A DNA stretch of 23,567 nucleotides from JBDTVS01 sp040007095 (GCA_040007095.1 JBDTVS010000123.1:1-23567); one strand, 5' to 3'; shown: positions 5,848 to 13,545, numbered from the stretch's first letter. The notes: generated from the letters alone by a model not told the origin. Numbers and translations: made by a program.

Positions 5848-8373
5848 ATGTCCTCGACCATGAAGTCTGCCACCGACATTCCAATCGTCAGGCCGCCGTG
5901 GCGACTGTTCGATGGGTATCAGCCGCTCGAGGGTGCCTACGATGAGATGATCGCCTCGCCAGGCGTGCTGCGGCCGCACTGCGAGGGGTTCGTGCGGTCG
6001 ATCGAGGCGCTCGACCTGCAGGAGTTCGCATCGCGGGGGGAGGCCGCAAAGCGCAGCATCCGCGAGAACGGCGTCACCTACAACATCTACGACGATCCGC
6101 AAGGCGTGGATCGCCCGTGGGAGCTCGACATGGTGCCGCTGCTCGTCTCACCAGCCGAGTGGGCGCGCCTCGAAACAGCCCTGGTGCAGCGGACCACGCT
6201 GCTCAATCTGATCCTGGCCGACCTGTACGGCCCCCAGACGCTGCTTGGCCTCGGGCTGCTGCCGCCATCGCTCGTATTCTCGAACCCGGCGTTCCTGCGG
6301 CCGTGCCACGGCATTCCCGTCCCGCACGGCATTCACCTCCACATGCATGCCGTGGACCTGGCGCGCTCGCCTGACGGTCAATGGTGGGTGCTTGCCGACC
6401 GCACGCAGGCGCCGGCGGGCGCCGGGTATGCGCTCGAAAACCGGATCGTCCTGTCGCGCAACCTCCCCGAAACGTTTCGCGATTGTCACGTTCACCGCCT
6501 GGCCTCGTTCTTTCGCGCGCAACGTGACTCGTTGATGGCGCTCGCGCCACATTCTCCCGACCAGCCCAAGGTCGTACTCTTGACCCCCGGGCCGCACAAC
6601 GAAACCTACTTCGAGCATGCGTACCTCGCGCGCTATCTGGGCTTCACGATGGTCGAAGGCGGCGACCTGACGGTGCGGGATCGCCGCGTGTTCATCAAGA
6701 CGCTCGAAGGCCTTCAACCAGTGGACGTCATCTTCCGGCGGCTCGACGACGGTTTCTGCGATCCCCTCGAACTGCGCAGCGACTCGTCGCTCGGCGTGGC
6801 CGGCATGGTCGAAGCGGCCCGGGCCGGCAACGTCGCCATCGCCAACGCTCTGGGCTCGGGAGTCATCGAGACGGCCGCCATCATGCCGTTCCTGCCTGGG
6901 TTGTGCCGGCACCTGCTCGGCACCGAGCTGATGTTGCCGTCGGTCCCCACCTGGTGGGGTGGACGGCCCAGCGACCTCCAGTACATGCTCGAGCACATCG
7001 ACCAGGTGGTGATGAAGCAGGCGTTCCCGGCAGCGGCGCGAGAACCGCTCTTCGGCAAAAGGCTCGTCGAGCGCGAGAAGTCGTCGCTCGCGGCGGAGCT
7101 CCGCGCACGCCCCGAGCACTTCGTCGCGCAGGAGCATGTGAGCCTCTCAGCGACTCCGGTGTGGTATCAGCAAAAATTGGAGCCTCGCCGGGTCGTGTTG
7201 AGGACCTACGTGGCGGCGGCGGGCGACACCTATACCGTGATGCCCGGTGGTCTGACTCGCGTCTCGAGCACGCTCGACGTGCCGATCGTGTCGATGCAAT
7301 ACGGCGGCGGCAGCAAGGACACCTGGGTGCTGTCGGACGGACCGGTGAGCCCGGTCACGCTGCTGGCGCCGGCCGGGTCGCCGACGCATCCGGAGCGCGC
7401 GGGCAGCGACCTGCCAAGCCGCGTAGCCGAGAACCTGTTCTGGCTGGGACGCTACGCGGAACGCGGCGAGCACGCGATTCGGCTGCTGCGCAGTGTCGTC
7501 GCACGACTGGCGGACCGCGACACGACCGATCCGCTCGAGCTGTCGGCACTGCTTCATATGCTGGTCGATCTGGCCATGCTCCCCGAGCGTTTCGCGGAGC
7601 CCGTGCCGCTACGGCAGCTCGAAGCCGACATGCTCGCGTTCATCTTCAAGGAGAACCCGCACGCCGGCCTCCGGCACACGCTCAACGAGCTCCGCCGGAT
7701 TGCCGCCGTCGTCCGCGACCGGCTCTCGCTCGACACCTGGCGGATTCTGAATCAACTCCATCAGAACCTCCGCCTCCGGCACGAACGCATCCAGTTCGAC
7801 GACGTCCTGGCGCACCTGAACCGCATGATTACGGACCTTGCCGCCTTCAGCGGCATGGAAATGGAGAACATGACACGCGGCCACGGCTGGCGCTTCCTGG
7901 ACGTCGGCCGTCGCCTCGAGCGGGCGATGAACGCGATCACGCTGGTCCGGCGGGCGCTGGCGGCCAGCCCCTCGAACGACGCCGTGCTGGAGCCGCTGCT
8001 CGAGATCGCCGACAGCTCGATGACCTACCGTCGTCGTTACTTTGCGCGACCGCAACTGGCGCCTGTCCTGGACCTGCTGATCCTGGACGAGGCGAATACC
8101 CGCGCCGTGGCGTTTCAATTGGCGGCCGTGTCGGAGCACATCCGCCATCTGCCGCGCGATCCCAATGCCCCGTCGCCGACGCGCGAAGAACGGTTGATCG
8201 ATCACGCCCTGACGACGCTGAGGCAGGTGGATCCGCTCGCGGTGCTTCGAGACGAACCAGAAGGCACGGGCGAGGTGACGGCGGGGCTCGTCTCGATCGA
8301 GGATGATTTGGAAGCCTTGTCGGAGGCGATCACCTACTTCTACTTCAGCCACGCGGAGCTCCGTGTCAGCTAA
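5848..8373 (+). CDS. Circularly permuted ATP-grasp (type 2) fused to alpha-E domain
   Basis: An 841-residue fusion. Residues about 15-510 are the circularly permuted type 2 ATP-grasp domain (WRLFDGYQPLEGAYDEM, NGVTYNIYDDPQG, LTPGPHNETYFEHAYLARYL, VIFRRLDDGFCDPLELR, ANALGSGVIE, LPSVPTWWGG). From about residue 520 comes the alpha-helical alpha-E/DUF403 domain (SRVAENLFWLGRYAERGEHA, GMEMENMTRGHGWRFLDVGRRLERA, ITYFYFSHAEL). In many bacteria these are two separate genes; here they are one protein. Together with the transglutaminase-like gene, whose start overlaps this end by 11 bp, they form a widespread three-part cassette predicted from comparative genomics to ligate and cleave amide bonds of a small peptide or peptide tag. 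The substrate is unknown. The start could be 5848 or 5860; no strong ribosome site is seen, but family likeness begins soon after. Confidence 0.93.
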   Translation: MSSTMKSATDIPIVRPPWRLFDGYQPLEGAYDEMIASPGVLRPHCEGFVRSIEALDLQEFASRGEAAKRSIRENGVTYNIYDDPQGVDRPWELDMVPLLVSPAEWARLETALVQRTTLLNLILADLYGPQTLLGLGLLPPSLVFSNPAFLRPCHGIPVPHGIHLHMHAVDLARSPDGQWWVLADRTQAPAGAGYALENRIVLSRNLPETFRDCHVHRLASFFRAQRDSLMALAPHSPDQPKVVLLTPGPHNETYFEHAYLARYLGFTMVEGGDLTVRDRRVFIKTLEGLQPVDVIFRRLDDGFCDPLELRSDSSLGVAGMVEAARAGNVAIANALGSGVIETAAIMPFLPGLCRHLLGTELMLPSVPTWWGGRPSDLQYMLEHIDQVVMKQAFPAAAREPLFGKRLVEREKSSLAAELRARPEHFVAQEHVSLSATPVWYQQKLEPRRVVLRTYVAAAGDTYTVMPGGLTRVSSTLDVPIVSMQYGGGSKDTWVLSDGPVSPVTLLAPAGSPTHPERAGSDLPSRVAENLFWLGRYAERGEHAIRLLRSVVARLADRDTTDPLELSALLHMLVDLAMLPERFAEPVPLRQLEADMLAFIFKENPHAGLRHTLNELRRIAAVVRDRLSLDTWRILNQLHQNLRLRHERIQFDDVLAHLNRMITDLAAFSGMEMENMTRGHGWRFLDVGRRLERAMNAITLVRRALAASPSNDAVLEPLLEIADSSMTYRRRYFARPQLAPVLDLLILDEANTRAVAFQLAAVSEHIRHLPRDPNAPSPTREERLIDHALTTLRQVDPLAVLRDEPEGTGEVTAGLVSIEDDLEALSEAITYFYFSHAELRVS

Positions 8374-9325
8374 TCCTCCCCCCGTTGATCGTTCGCCGAT
8401 CGATCCTCCGCCCGTCGATTCTTCGCCCGTCGATCCCCCGCACGCTACTCCCCCGACCGTGCGGTACGAGGTCGTGCACACCACCGAGTACAACTACAGC
8501 GAGCCGGTGGCGGTGTCGCATCACCAGGCACGACTGGACCCTCGCGTCCTGCCGCATCAGCAACACCTGCACCACGAGCTGCAGATCGAACCAGCGCCTG
8601 CCGTGATGACGACGCACACGGATTACTTCGACAATGCCGTGACGTTCTTCGCCATGCAGGGCGCACACAAACGCCTCACGGTCCGCGCCCGGAGCCGGGT
8701 TGCGCTGCAGGCCACACCCGTGCCGCCGCCGTCGGAAACGCCGCCCTGGGAGACCGTCGCCAACCGGGCGGCTCTACCGCTCGACGCGCTGCAGTTTCTG
8801 TTCGATTCGGCCTCGATCCAGGCGAACGAGGGGCTGGCCGCCTACGCGCGCGCGGCATTTCCGCCGGGAAGGCCGTTGCTCGAAGCCGTCCTCGATCTGA
8901 CGCGGCGGATCTATGAAGACTTCACGTTCGATCCGACGGCGACGACCGTCAAGACGCCGCTGGCGGACGTGTTCCGAACGCGGCGCGGCGTGTGCCAGGA
9001 CTTCGCCCGGCTGGAGATCGCCTGCCTGCGATTGATGGGGCTGCCGGCCCGCTACATCAGCGGGTATCTCGAGACCGCTCCGCCCCCGGGACGCGCGCGC
9101 CTGGTCGGCGCGGACGCGTCGCACGCCTGGCTCGCGGTCTACTGTACGGGGGTCGGTTGGATTCCAGTCGATCCCACCAACAACGTCGTACCGTCGCTCA
9201 GGCACGTCACCCTGGCCTGGGGGCGCGACTACACCGACGTCAGCCCGATCCACGGGGTGATCCTCGGCGGAGGCAAACATACGCTGCGGGTCAACGTCGA
9301 CGTCCTTCGCCTGGCGGACGCCTAG
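8363..9325 (+). CDS. Transglutaminase-like cysteine peptidase family protein
   Basis: A 320-residue protein. After a short Pro/Asp-rich N-terminus (~residues 5-32, made by repeats in the DNA) come the bacterial transglutaminase-like N-terminal domain (VRYEVVHTTEYNYSEPV, HHQARLDPR) and the transglutaminase-like core. The catalytic triad is in place: Cys211 in RRGVCQDFA, His254 in DASHAWLAVY, Asp270 in PVDPTNN. It is predicted to be a peptidase or transpeptidase working with the ATP-grasp/alpha-E partner. I chose the GTG at 8363: GGAG lies 4 nt before it and it overlaps the upstream gene, suggesting translational coupling. There is no signal peptide, so the cassette acts in the cytoplasm. The function of the partnered system is unproven. 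Confidence 0.93.
   Translation: MSANPPPVDRSPIDPPPVDSSPVDPPHATPPTVRYEVVHTTEYNYSEPVAVSHHQARLDPRVLPHQQHLHHELQIEPAPAVMTTHTDYFDNAVTFFAMQGAHKRLTVRARSRVALQATPVPPPSETPPWETVANRAALPLDALQFLFDSASIQANEGLAAYARAAFPPGRPLLEAVLDLTRRIYEDFTFDPTATTVKTPLADVFRTRRGVCQDFARLEIACLRLMGLPARYISGYLETAPPPGRARLVGADASHAWLAVYCTGVGWIPVDPTNNVVPSLRHVTLAWGRDYTDVSPIHGVILGGGKHTLRVNVDVLRLADA
8385..8450 (+). repeat. Short degenerate tandem repeat coding a Pro/Asp-rich N-terminus
   Basis: Imperfect repeats of about 15-21 bp, with the recurring core CCGTCGAT and variants, encode VDRSPIDPPPVDSSPVDPP at the start of the transglutaminase-like protein. The tract is GC-rich and likely variable in length between strains. It separates the overlapping start from the conserved domain. 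Confidence 0.6.
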
Positions 9326-9337
9326 TGTCAAGAATTT

Positions 9338-9372
9338 TCCGGTCATGCTCGCACTTGAATCTTCGAAAGGTT
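9338..9372. repeat. Relic end of the MITE-like family
   Basis: GGTCATGCTCGC followed by TTCGAAAGG and CAG matches the right end of the 5241-5479 element (GGTCATGCTCGC, TTCCGAAAGG, CAG) with a few changes. Only this end is present. It lies 12 bp after the stop of the transglutaminase-like gene. Confidence 0.45.
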
Positions 9373-9462
9373 TCAGGATTTACCGGACCACGACCGTCCG
9401 GCGCCGGCCGAAGCGATGGAACCAGGTCGCACAAAAATCGCGGTACGTTCGCTTCGCTGACG

Positions 9463-9697
9463 CTCGAGATCGCGATCACGTGCGCGGTGACCGGTGCGAT
9501 CCAGACGCCACCATGTCGCCGCACCCGCACATCGCGTTCAACAAGATCGCTGACGGCGCGATCGGTGCTGCGACGGCCGGAGCCACGATCGTCCGCCTGC
9601 ACGCGCGCCGCTCGACGTGGCAGGTCGCACCGGAACCCGATCTTTTCACGCAGTCCCTGCTTCTCGAGTTGAAAGGCGCGCCAAACGTCGGTTTCTA
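9463..9697 (+). pseudogene. BKACE (beta-keto acid cleavage enzyme) fragment, frameshifted
   Basis: LEIAITCAVTGAIQTP in one frame, then TMSPHPHIAFNKIADGAIGAA, TAGATIVRLHAR and PDLFTQSLL one frame over. This is the N-terminal part of the BKACE family (3-keto-5-aminohexanoate cleavage enzyme type), whose hallmark is ITCAVTGxxxTPxMSPHxPxT followed by AGAxxxHLHAR. A single-base deletion at about 9511 (CCACCATG) breaks it, and it ends after ~75 residues instead of about 300. The second LHAR histidine context is changed (VRLHAR for VHLHAR). It is a dead fragment, with no obvious role for its neighbours. Confidence 0.75.
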
Positions 9698-9707
9698 GCG
9701 AGTCACC

Positions 9708-10034
9708 ATGTCCACATCACCGGCACTCAAGTGCCCGCGCTGCCGCAGCGCGGCTGAATATCACGTCACCGTCGAGATGGCCGACCTGCCGGTCGGGAAG
9801 ATCGACATCGGCTACTGCGGCGCGTGCGCCTGCCTGTTCGAGTACGTCCGGGAGACAGGTACCGCCTACGAATCCACGTCGTGGCCCCCACTCTGCCGCA
9901 CGTGTCGCCAGCCGGTCTCGTTTGCAGCGGTCGGACCGGAGTCAGACCAGATCGTGCGGTACCAGTGCCGCGATCACCCGGACGAGCGGTGGCAGTGGCA
10001 TCGGTCCGCCGATACCTGGACGCGAATGGGCTGA
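9708..10034 (+). CDS. Small zinc-ribbon protein of unknown function
   Basis: A 108-residue protein with two Cys-rich knuckle pairs: CPRC (residues 9-12) with CGAC (37-40), then CRTC (63-66) with a Cys-x-x-His late in the chain (CRDH). This suggests two zinc-binding ribbons. There is no signal peptide or membrane segment. I do not recognise a named family. The ATG at 9708 lies 10 bp after the BKACE fragment, with only a weak GCGAG upstream. It ends 17 bp from the end of the convergent MBL-fold gene. A role in nucleic-acid or protein binding is possible but not shown. Confidence 0.75.
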   Translation: MSTSPALKCPRCRSAAEYHVTVEMADLPVGKIDIGYCGACACLFEYVRETGTAYESTSWPPLCRTCRQPVSFAAVGPESDQIVRYQCRDHPDERWQWHRSADTWTRMG

Positions 10035-10051
10035 CGCGACGAGCAAGTGGC

Positions 10052-10909
10052 CTACTGATTTTCCGCGATGATGCCGTCGAGGCCGCGGGCGAGGTGCAGG
10101 TCCTCCCAGTGGAACTCGGCCCGCAGCATCTTCGCGATCTCGTCGCGGGTCTTTTTCTGGCCGACGAGCTCGTGCACGCGGTTCCGCAGCTGCAGCGTGC
10201 TGTCGCGGAACTTGCGCATCTCCTGCTTGGTCGTCACGACGCCGTGGCCGGGCACGACCGCGTCGAAATCGAGATCCAGCGCCTGGTCGAGCGTGCCGGT
10301 CCACTCCTTCGAGCTGCCGCCGCCGGAATAGTCCACGAGCTCGGGCGTCGCGTCGCCGAAGGTGAACATGTCGCCCGCCGCCAGGACGCGATCGGCGCGG
10401 AAGAACACCACCACGTCGCCGTTCGTATGAGCGCGGCCGAAGTGATAAATCTCGACGCTTTTCCCGCCGAGATAAATGTGCGCGTGACGCTCGACCGCCA
10501 CCGTCGGAATCCCCGGCTGCCTGGCCTCGAACATGTTGTCGACGGCCTGCTCGGACGCGACCACGACGGCGTTCAACGCCTGCATCTTGGCGTTGCCGCC
10601 GCTGTGGTCGCCGTGGTGATGCGTGTTGATCACGTACTTGACCGGCTGATTGGTGATCTTCTTCAGCTCGGCCATGATCCCGTCGTGGTCGATCTCGAAT
10701 TTGTCGTCGACCAGGACCACGCCCTGATTCGTAATGAGCGCCGTCGTGTTGCCCGGCACGAGCTCGTTGTGGATGACGTACAAGTCGTCGCGCAGCTTGA
10801 CCGTGTCGAGCTTGGCCGGGGCGTTTCCGAACTGTGCGTAGCCGTACGACACCCACAGGAGGCCGCACAGACCGAAAAGCACGACGAGGCGACTGAAGGG
10901 CCTGAACAT
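10052..10909 (-). CDS. Exported MBL-fold metallo-hydrolase (subclass B3-like layout)
   Basis: A 285-residue metallo-beta-lactamase-fold protein. Residues ~1-25 are a signal peptide (basic start, hydrophobic VVLFGLCGLLWV, then Ala-rich end). The dinuclear zinc motif is INTHHHGDHSGG with His97, His99, Asp101 and His102; further ligands are His161 (GRAHTNGD), Asp180 (LAAGDMF) and His222 (VPGHG). This is the layout of periplasmic MBL hydrolases related to quinoprotein relay (SoxH-like) proteins; the substrate is unknown and nothing specific points to antibiotic hydrolysis. It is the last gene of a minus-strand run, 42 bp after the selenoprotein stop. TATACT lies 7 nt before its ATG, so it might also have its own leaderless transcript. 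Confidence 0.93.
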   Translation of the reverse strand: MFRPFSRLVVLFGLCGLLWVSYGYAQFGNAPAKLDTVKLRDDLYVIHNELVPGNTTALITNQGVVLVDDKFEIDHDGIMAELKKITNQPVKYVINTHHHGDHSGGNAKMQALNAVVVASEQAVDNMFEARQPGIPTVAVERHAHIYLGGKSVEIYHFGRAHTNGDVVVFFRADRVLAAGDMFTFGDATPELVDYSGGGSSKEWTGTLDQALDLDFDAVVPGHGVVTTKQEMRKFRDSTLQLRNRVHELVGQKKTRDEIAKMLRAEFHWEDLHLARGLDGIIAENQ

Positions 10910-10916
10910 GTGCGGC

Positions 10917-10922
10917 AGTATA
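10917..10922 (-). promoter_or_regulatory. Possible -10 element (TATACT) just before the MBL-fold start
   Basis: TATACT on the minus strand sits 7 nt before the ATG at 10909, so transcription from it would begin at the start codon. No good -35 is visible at 17 bp. A short hairpin GACGG-CTGA-CCGTC lies just upstream of it. Weak, by eye. Confidence 0.25.
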
Positions 10923-10951
10923 TCCGACGGTCAGCCGTCCTTGCGAGCTGA

Positions 10952-11185
10952 TCAGGGCTCTGCCAGCGCGGCGCGTACGGCGGCCAGGATCTCTTGGTCG
11001 GAGGGAAATCCGAATGTGGTCTTCTGCGCGACCTTCGACTCCCCCACCCAGGCGGTGAACTCGCCCCGGGCGCCTTCGACCAGCTCCGGCTCCAGGCCAG
11101 TCGCCTGTTGAATCAGCGCCGCCACACGGGCGGCGCGAGGACGATAATTTCAGACCTTGCAGTAGCGAATCCGGATGGGCGTCAC
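10952..11185 (-). CDS. SelW/SelT/SelH (Rdx) family selenoprotein with in-frame UGA
   Basis: A 77-residue thioredoxin-like protein if UGA at 11152-11150 is read as selenocysteine. The N-terminus reads MTPIRIRYCKV, then Sec12, then NYRPRAARVAALI; the YCxxU motif is the redox centre of Rdx-family proteins (usually CxxC or CxxU). The rest fits the family throughout: ATGLEPELVEGARGEFTAWV and FGFPSDQEILAAVRAAL, stop at 10952-10954. The GTG start overlaps the upstream stop as GTGA, so translation is probably coupled. A SECIS-like hairpin follows the UGA (11117-11135). With the opal codon read as stop, the product would be an 11-residue peptide and standard gene calling misses the gene. A recent nonsense mutation is the alternative, but TGA falling exactly at the CxxU position argues against it. 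The substrate is unknown. Confidence 0.87.
11117..11135 (-). promoter_or_regulatory. SECIS-like hairpin downstream of the UGA codon
   Basis: CGCCGCC-CGTGT-GGCGGCG, a perfect 7-bp stem with a 5-nt loop containing GU, begins 14 nt after the UGA, putting the loop about 22 nt from it. Bacterial SECIS elements are hairpins within the coding sequence at about that distance, with G near the start of the loop, bound by SelB. Placement and shape fit; a protein-binding bulge was not modelled. Confidence 0.7.
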
Positions 11186-12198
11186 TGCTTCTTTTCCTCG
11201 CTTCGCGCGGCGCTCAAGATGGCCTGGAGGCCGTAGTTGCCCTCGTGGCACGCGTACTCGAACACCGGCTGCGTCTCGTCTTTCGTCAGGCTCATCGCGA
11301 ACGTCCACGGCCTCGTCCACGTACGCCCATCGTCGAGCGTAGCCGACCAGTCGATGGTCTTTGGCCCGATCGACTTGAAGCGCTCGGTGAGCTTCAGGTT
11401 TTTCGATGCGCCGCGGTATGCCGCCTGTTCGAGGAAGTTCGTCGTCTCGACGACCAGGGTGTCGCCCTCCCAGTGTCCGCGGGCGTCGCCCATGTACATC
11501 TCGATGCTCTTGCCGACGTGCGGCCGGCTGTCGAGCGGAATGATCCGCGTTTCGTGGACCATTTCGTAGCGGATCGCGACGAAACCCGGACCTTGCACGA
11601 TCTGGTACGAGTTGCCGTAGATGGCCGGCATCATCGAGCCGGGGATGCCGCGCGAGATGCACCGGTCGTACAACGACAGATCCTCGGGACCGTCGAACGG
11701 ACCGATGTCGAATCCGTTGCCGCCGCGGCGTTTGGCGGCCGCGGCCGCCGCCCGCTGCCGGGCTTCATCGGTCTGCGGCGGGACCTTGCCGTCCTGCGGG
11801 TCCGTGACGAGCCACGCGCGGCTGTTCTTCGAGTTGTAGTCCTCGAACCAGTGAATCGGGCCGGCGCCTGTCTCGCGCCCGCCGAGGCCCGGCGCCACTT
11901 CGCGCTTGCGCGCATTCCGAGCCTCGATCACCTTGTCGAGCTCCGCCGGGGTGATGTCCTCGAGCCGCTTGCCGGCGAACTCGGCCGGACGTTCGAACGG
12001 CGTGCCGCTCTCGTCGGTGTTGTTGTAGGAACCCTGCAGATCGGGATCGCCCCACCCGGTTCGTGGCGGTGTCCAGGTCCTGGTGGACCTGGCCGACGCC
12101 GCGCTCCGAGGCGATGCAGTCTGAGCCGCAGCAGTCGATGCCAAGGTGAACACGAACGCGCCCGCCGCGGCAAGTGACATCAGGCGATGCATGGTCAT
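11182..12198 (-). CDS. Secreted conserved protein, Acidobacteria-type paralogous family
   Basis: A 338-residue exported protein of unknown function. Start ATG 12198 has AGGGAG 6-7 nt upstream and gives a clear signal peptide (MTMHRLMSLAAAGAFVFTLAS, cleavage after TAAAQ). The mature protein has the run WGDPDLQGSYNNTDESGTPFE, a mid-region RCISRGIPGSMMPAIYGN, and the C-terminal GHWEGDTLVVETTNF, LTERFKSIGPKTIDW, TWTRPWTFAMSL and FEYACHEGNYGLQAIL. I know this pattern from large families of secreted proteins in Acidobacteriota, which have no assigned activity. It is the first of three minus-strand genes; its stop overlaps the selenoprotein GTG start. The open frame extends upstream to 12366, but that stretch includes a MITE-like relic, so the later start is preferred. 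Confidence 0.88.
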   Translation of the reverse strand: MTMHRLMSLAAAGAFVFTLASTAAAQTASPRSAASARSTRTWTPPRTGWGDPDLQGSYNNTDESGTPFERPAEFAGKRLEDITPAELDKVIEARNARKREVAPGLGGRETGAGPIHWFEDYNSKNSRAWLVTDPQDGKVPPQTDEARQRAAAAAAKRRGGNGFDIGPFDGPEDLSLYDRCISRGIPGSMMPAIYGNSYQIVQGPGFVAIRYEMVHETRIIPLDSRPHVGKSIEMYMGDARGHWEGDTLVVETTNFLEQAAYRGASKNLKLTERFKSIGPKTIDWSATLDDGRTWTRPWTFAMSLTKDETQPVFEYACHEGNYGLQAILSAARSEEKKQ

Positions 12199-12600
12199 CC
12201 AACGCTCCCTCTCGAAACCCAACGCCTCTCGGAACTTCGCAGTCTCTGACATGGCCTGAAAGCAGGCCGCGGCAGCGAACGTTGCGAGCGCCGCGTCTCG
12301 CGCGACCGACGGGAAACTAGCCAACGCACCATTATCCGCCAATCCCGACCGACATTCGTTTGGCACCGTGTCGGGGCCACCATACGGTCAAACGTACCGC
12401 TACTGAACCGTGACGAGGATCAGCAATCTCAACGGTCGATAGTCTCTGCAGTTTCAAGCGCAACCCCAAGATCACCGGGCAAATCCTGGTGTCTTGCCTC
12501 GGTGCACTCGGTGTGCTCGGCGGTAACGTCAACCTCGTGCGCGACAAAACGCTGGCTGAAATGCAGACACTCGGCATCGATTGCCGCATGATAGAGATAA
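12199..12600. other. Intergenic divergent region with MITE-family relic
   Basis: It separates the minus-strand secreted gene from the plus-strand pseudouridine synthase, so promoters for both must lie here, though none is convincing by eye. Its part nearest the secreted gene (about 12226-12316) is a divergent copy of the 5241-5479 repeat, described separately. I see nothing else coding or structural. Confidence 0.6.
12226..12316. repeat. Partial copy of the MITE-like family
   Basis: It starts with CTCTCGGAACTTCG (like the left terminal repeat at 5241) and carries GGCAGCGAACGTTGCGAGCGCCGCG and GACGGGAAAC, as at 5290-5336. The hairpin loop AGCGAAC is identical and the stem CGCGGC/GTTGCG stays paired through two G-U pairs, a compensatory pattern. 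No matching right end is found. It lies 28-118 bp upstream of the secreted gene start. Confidence 0.6.
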
Positions 12601-13545
12601 ATGACCGATTCACAGTGGACCGTCGGCCCTGACGAAGCAGGGACCAGGCTCGACAAGTTTCTGGCGTCGGCCGACCGCCTCGGCTCGCGGGCGAAAGCGA
12701 GCGCCGCGATCGAGCGTGGCAAGGTATTTCTGAACGGCGAGGAGGCCACACCGGAGCAGGGCGCCGAGCGGCTTTCGGCAGCGGACGCGGTCCGTGTGTG
12801 GATGGATCGCCCGGGCAGCGCGAAACGGAGCTCGAGCGCCTCGTCGATTCGCGGCGCCAAGAACCTTCACATCATCCACGAAGACGATGTGCTGGTGGTC
12901 GTCGACAAACCGGCGGGCCTGCTGGCGGTGCCGCTCGAGCGGCGAGAGGACGCGCCGTCGGTGTACGAGCTGCTCGCGGAACACCTGCGCCCCCGCAAAC
13001 GCCGGCCGTACGTCGTCCACCGCATCGATCGCGACACGTCCGGGCTGGTCGTCTTCACCAAGGATCCGCGCACACAGCGGCTGCTGCGCGAGCAGTTCAA
13101 ACGGCGCGAGCCCGAGCGCGTGTATCTGGCGGTGGTGTACGGGCATCCCAATCCCCCTGAAGGGACCTGGTGCGATCGGCTCGTGTGGGACACGCGTGCG
13201 CTCATCATGAAGGAAACGCATCCGAACGACCCGAGCGGCAAGGACGCCGTGAGCCACTACCGGGCCGTGGAATCGTACGAGACGACCTCGCTCCTCGAAG
13301 TGCGATTGCACACCGGCAAGCGCAATCAGATCCGGCTGCAGGCGCGGCTGCGAGGCCATACGCTGGTCGGCGAGCAACGCTATACCTTCGGACCTGAGAC
13401 GCTGCGGCCGATTGCGTTTGCGCGGCAGGCGCTGCACGCCTACCGGCTGGCGTTTCGGCACCCCGCGGACGAACGACCGGTCCGGTTCGAATCGCCGCTT
13501 CCGGCGGATTTCGAAGCGCTGCTTGGTCAGCTGCGGCGAAACTGA
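12601..13545 (+). CDS. RluA-family 23S/tRNA pseudouridine synthase
   Basis: A 314-residue enzyme that isomerises uridine to pseudouridine in structured RNA. The N-terminal S4-like RNA-binding domain is at residues ~10-70 (TRLDKFLASADRLGSRAKASA, FLNGEEATPEQ). The synthase domain follows from about 88, with VVDKPAGLLAVP and the motif II signature HRIDRDTSGLVVF, catalytic Asp143. LEVRLHTGKRNQIRLQ and RQALHAYRL complete the domain; the length is normal. ATG 12601 has a weak AGAG nearby. It is a stand-alone gene just upstream of tRNA-His. The exact site (RluD, RluC or other) cannot be told. It appears intact. Confidence 0.93.
   Translation: MTDSQWTVGPDEAGTRLDKFLASADRLGSRAKASAAIERGKVFLNGEEATPEQGAERLSAADAVRVWMDRPGSAKRSSSASSIRGAKNLHIIHEDDVLVVVDKPAGLLAVPLERREDAPSVYELLAEHLRPRKRRPYVVHRIDRDTSGLVVFTKDPRTQRLLREQFKRREPERVYLAVVYGHPNPPEGTWCDRLVWDTRALIMKETHPNDPSGKDAVSHYRAVESYETTSLLEVRLHTGKRNQIRLQARLRGHTLVGEQRYTFGPETLRPIAFARQALHAYRLAFRHPADERPVRFESPLPADFEALLGQLRRN

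Noticed and set aside
6903..8306. 467-codon plus-strand frame within the ATP-grasp gene
   Set aside because: Arg/Pro/Ala-rich shadow frame of a strongly conserved gene; no start signal or domain.
8366..8493. Minus-strand Gly/Ser/Thr-rich repeat peptide near 8370-8490
   Set aside because: It is the reverse reading of the Pro/Asp repeat at the start of the transglutaminase-like gene.
9824..10951. Long plus-strand open frame (375 codons) opposite the MBL gene
   Set aside because: His/Val/Ala/Arg-rich with no family likeness; it is the antisense shadow of the well-supported minus-strand MBL gene and runs over the zinc-ribbon gene in another frame.
11245..12177. 310-codon plus-strand frame opposite the secreted protein
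   Set aside because: Antisense shadow in GC-rich DNA; the minus strand has a signal peptide, ribosome site and family motifs.
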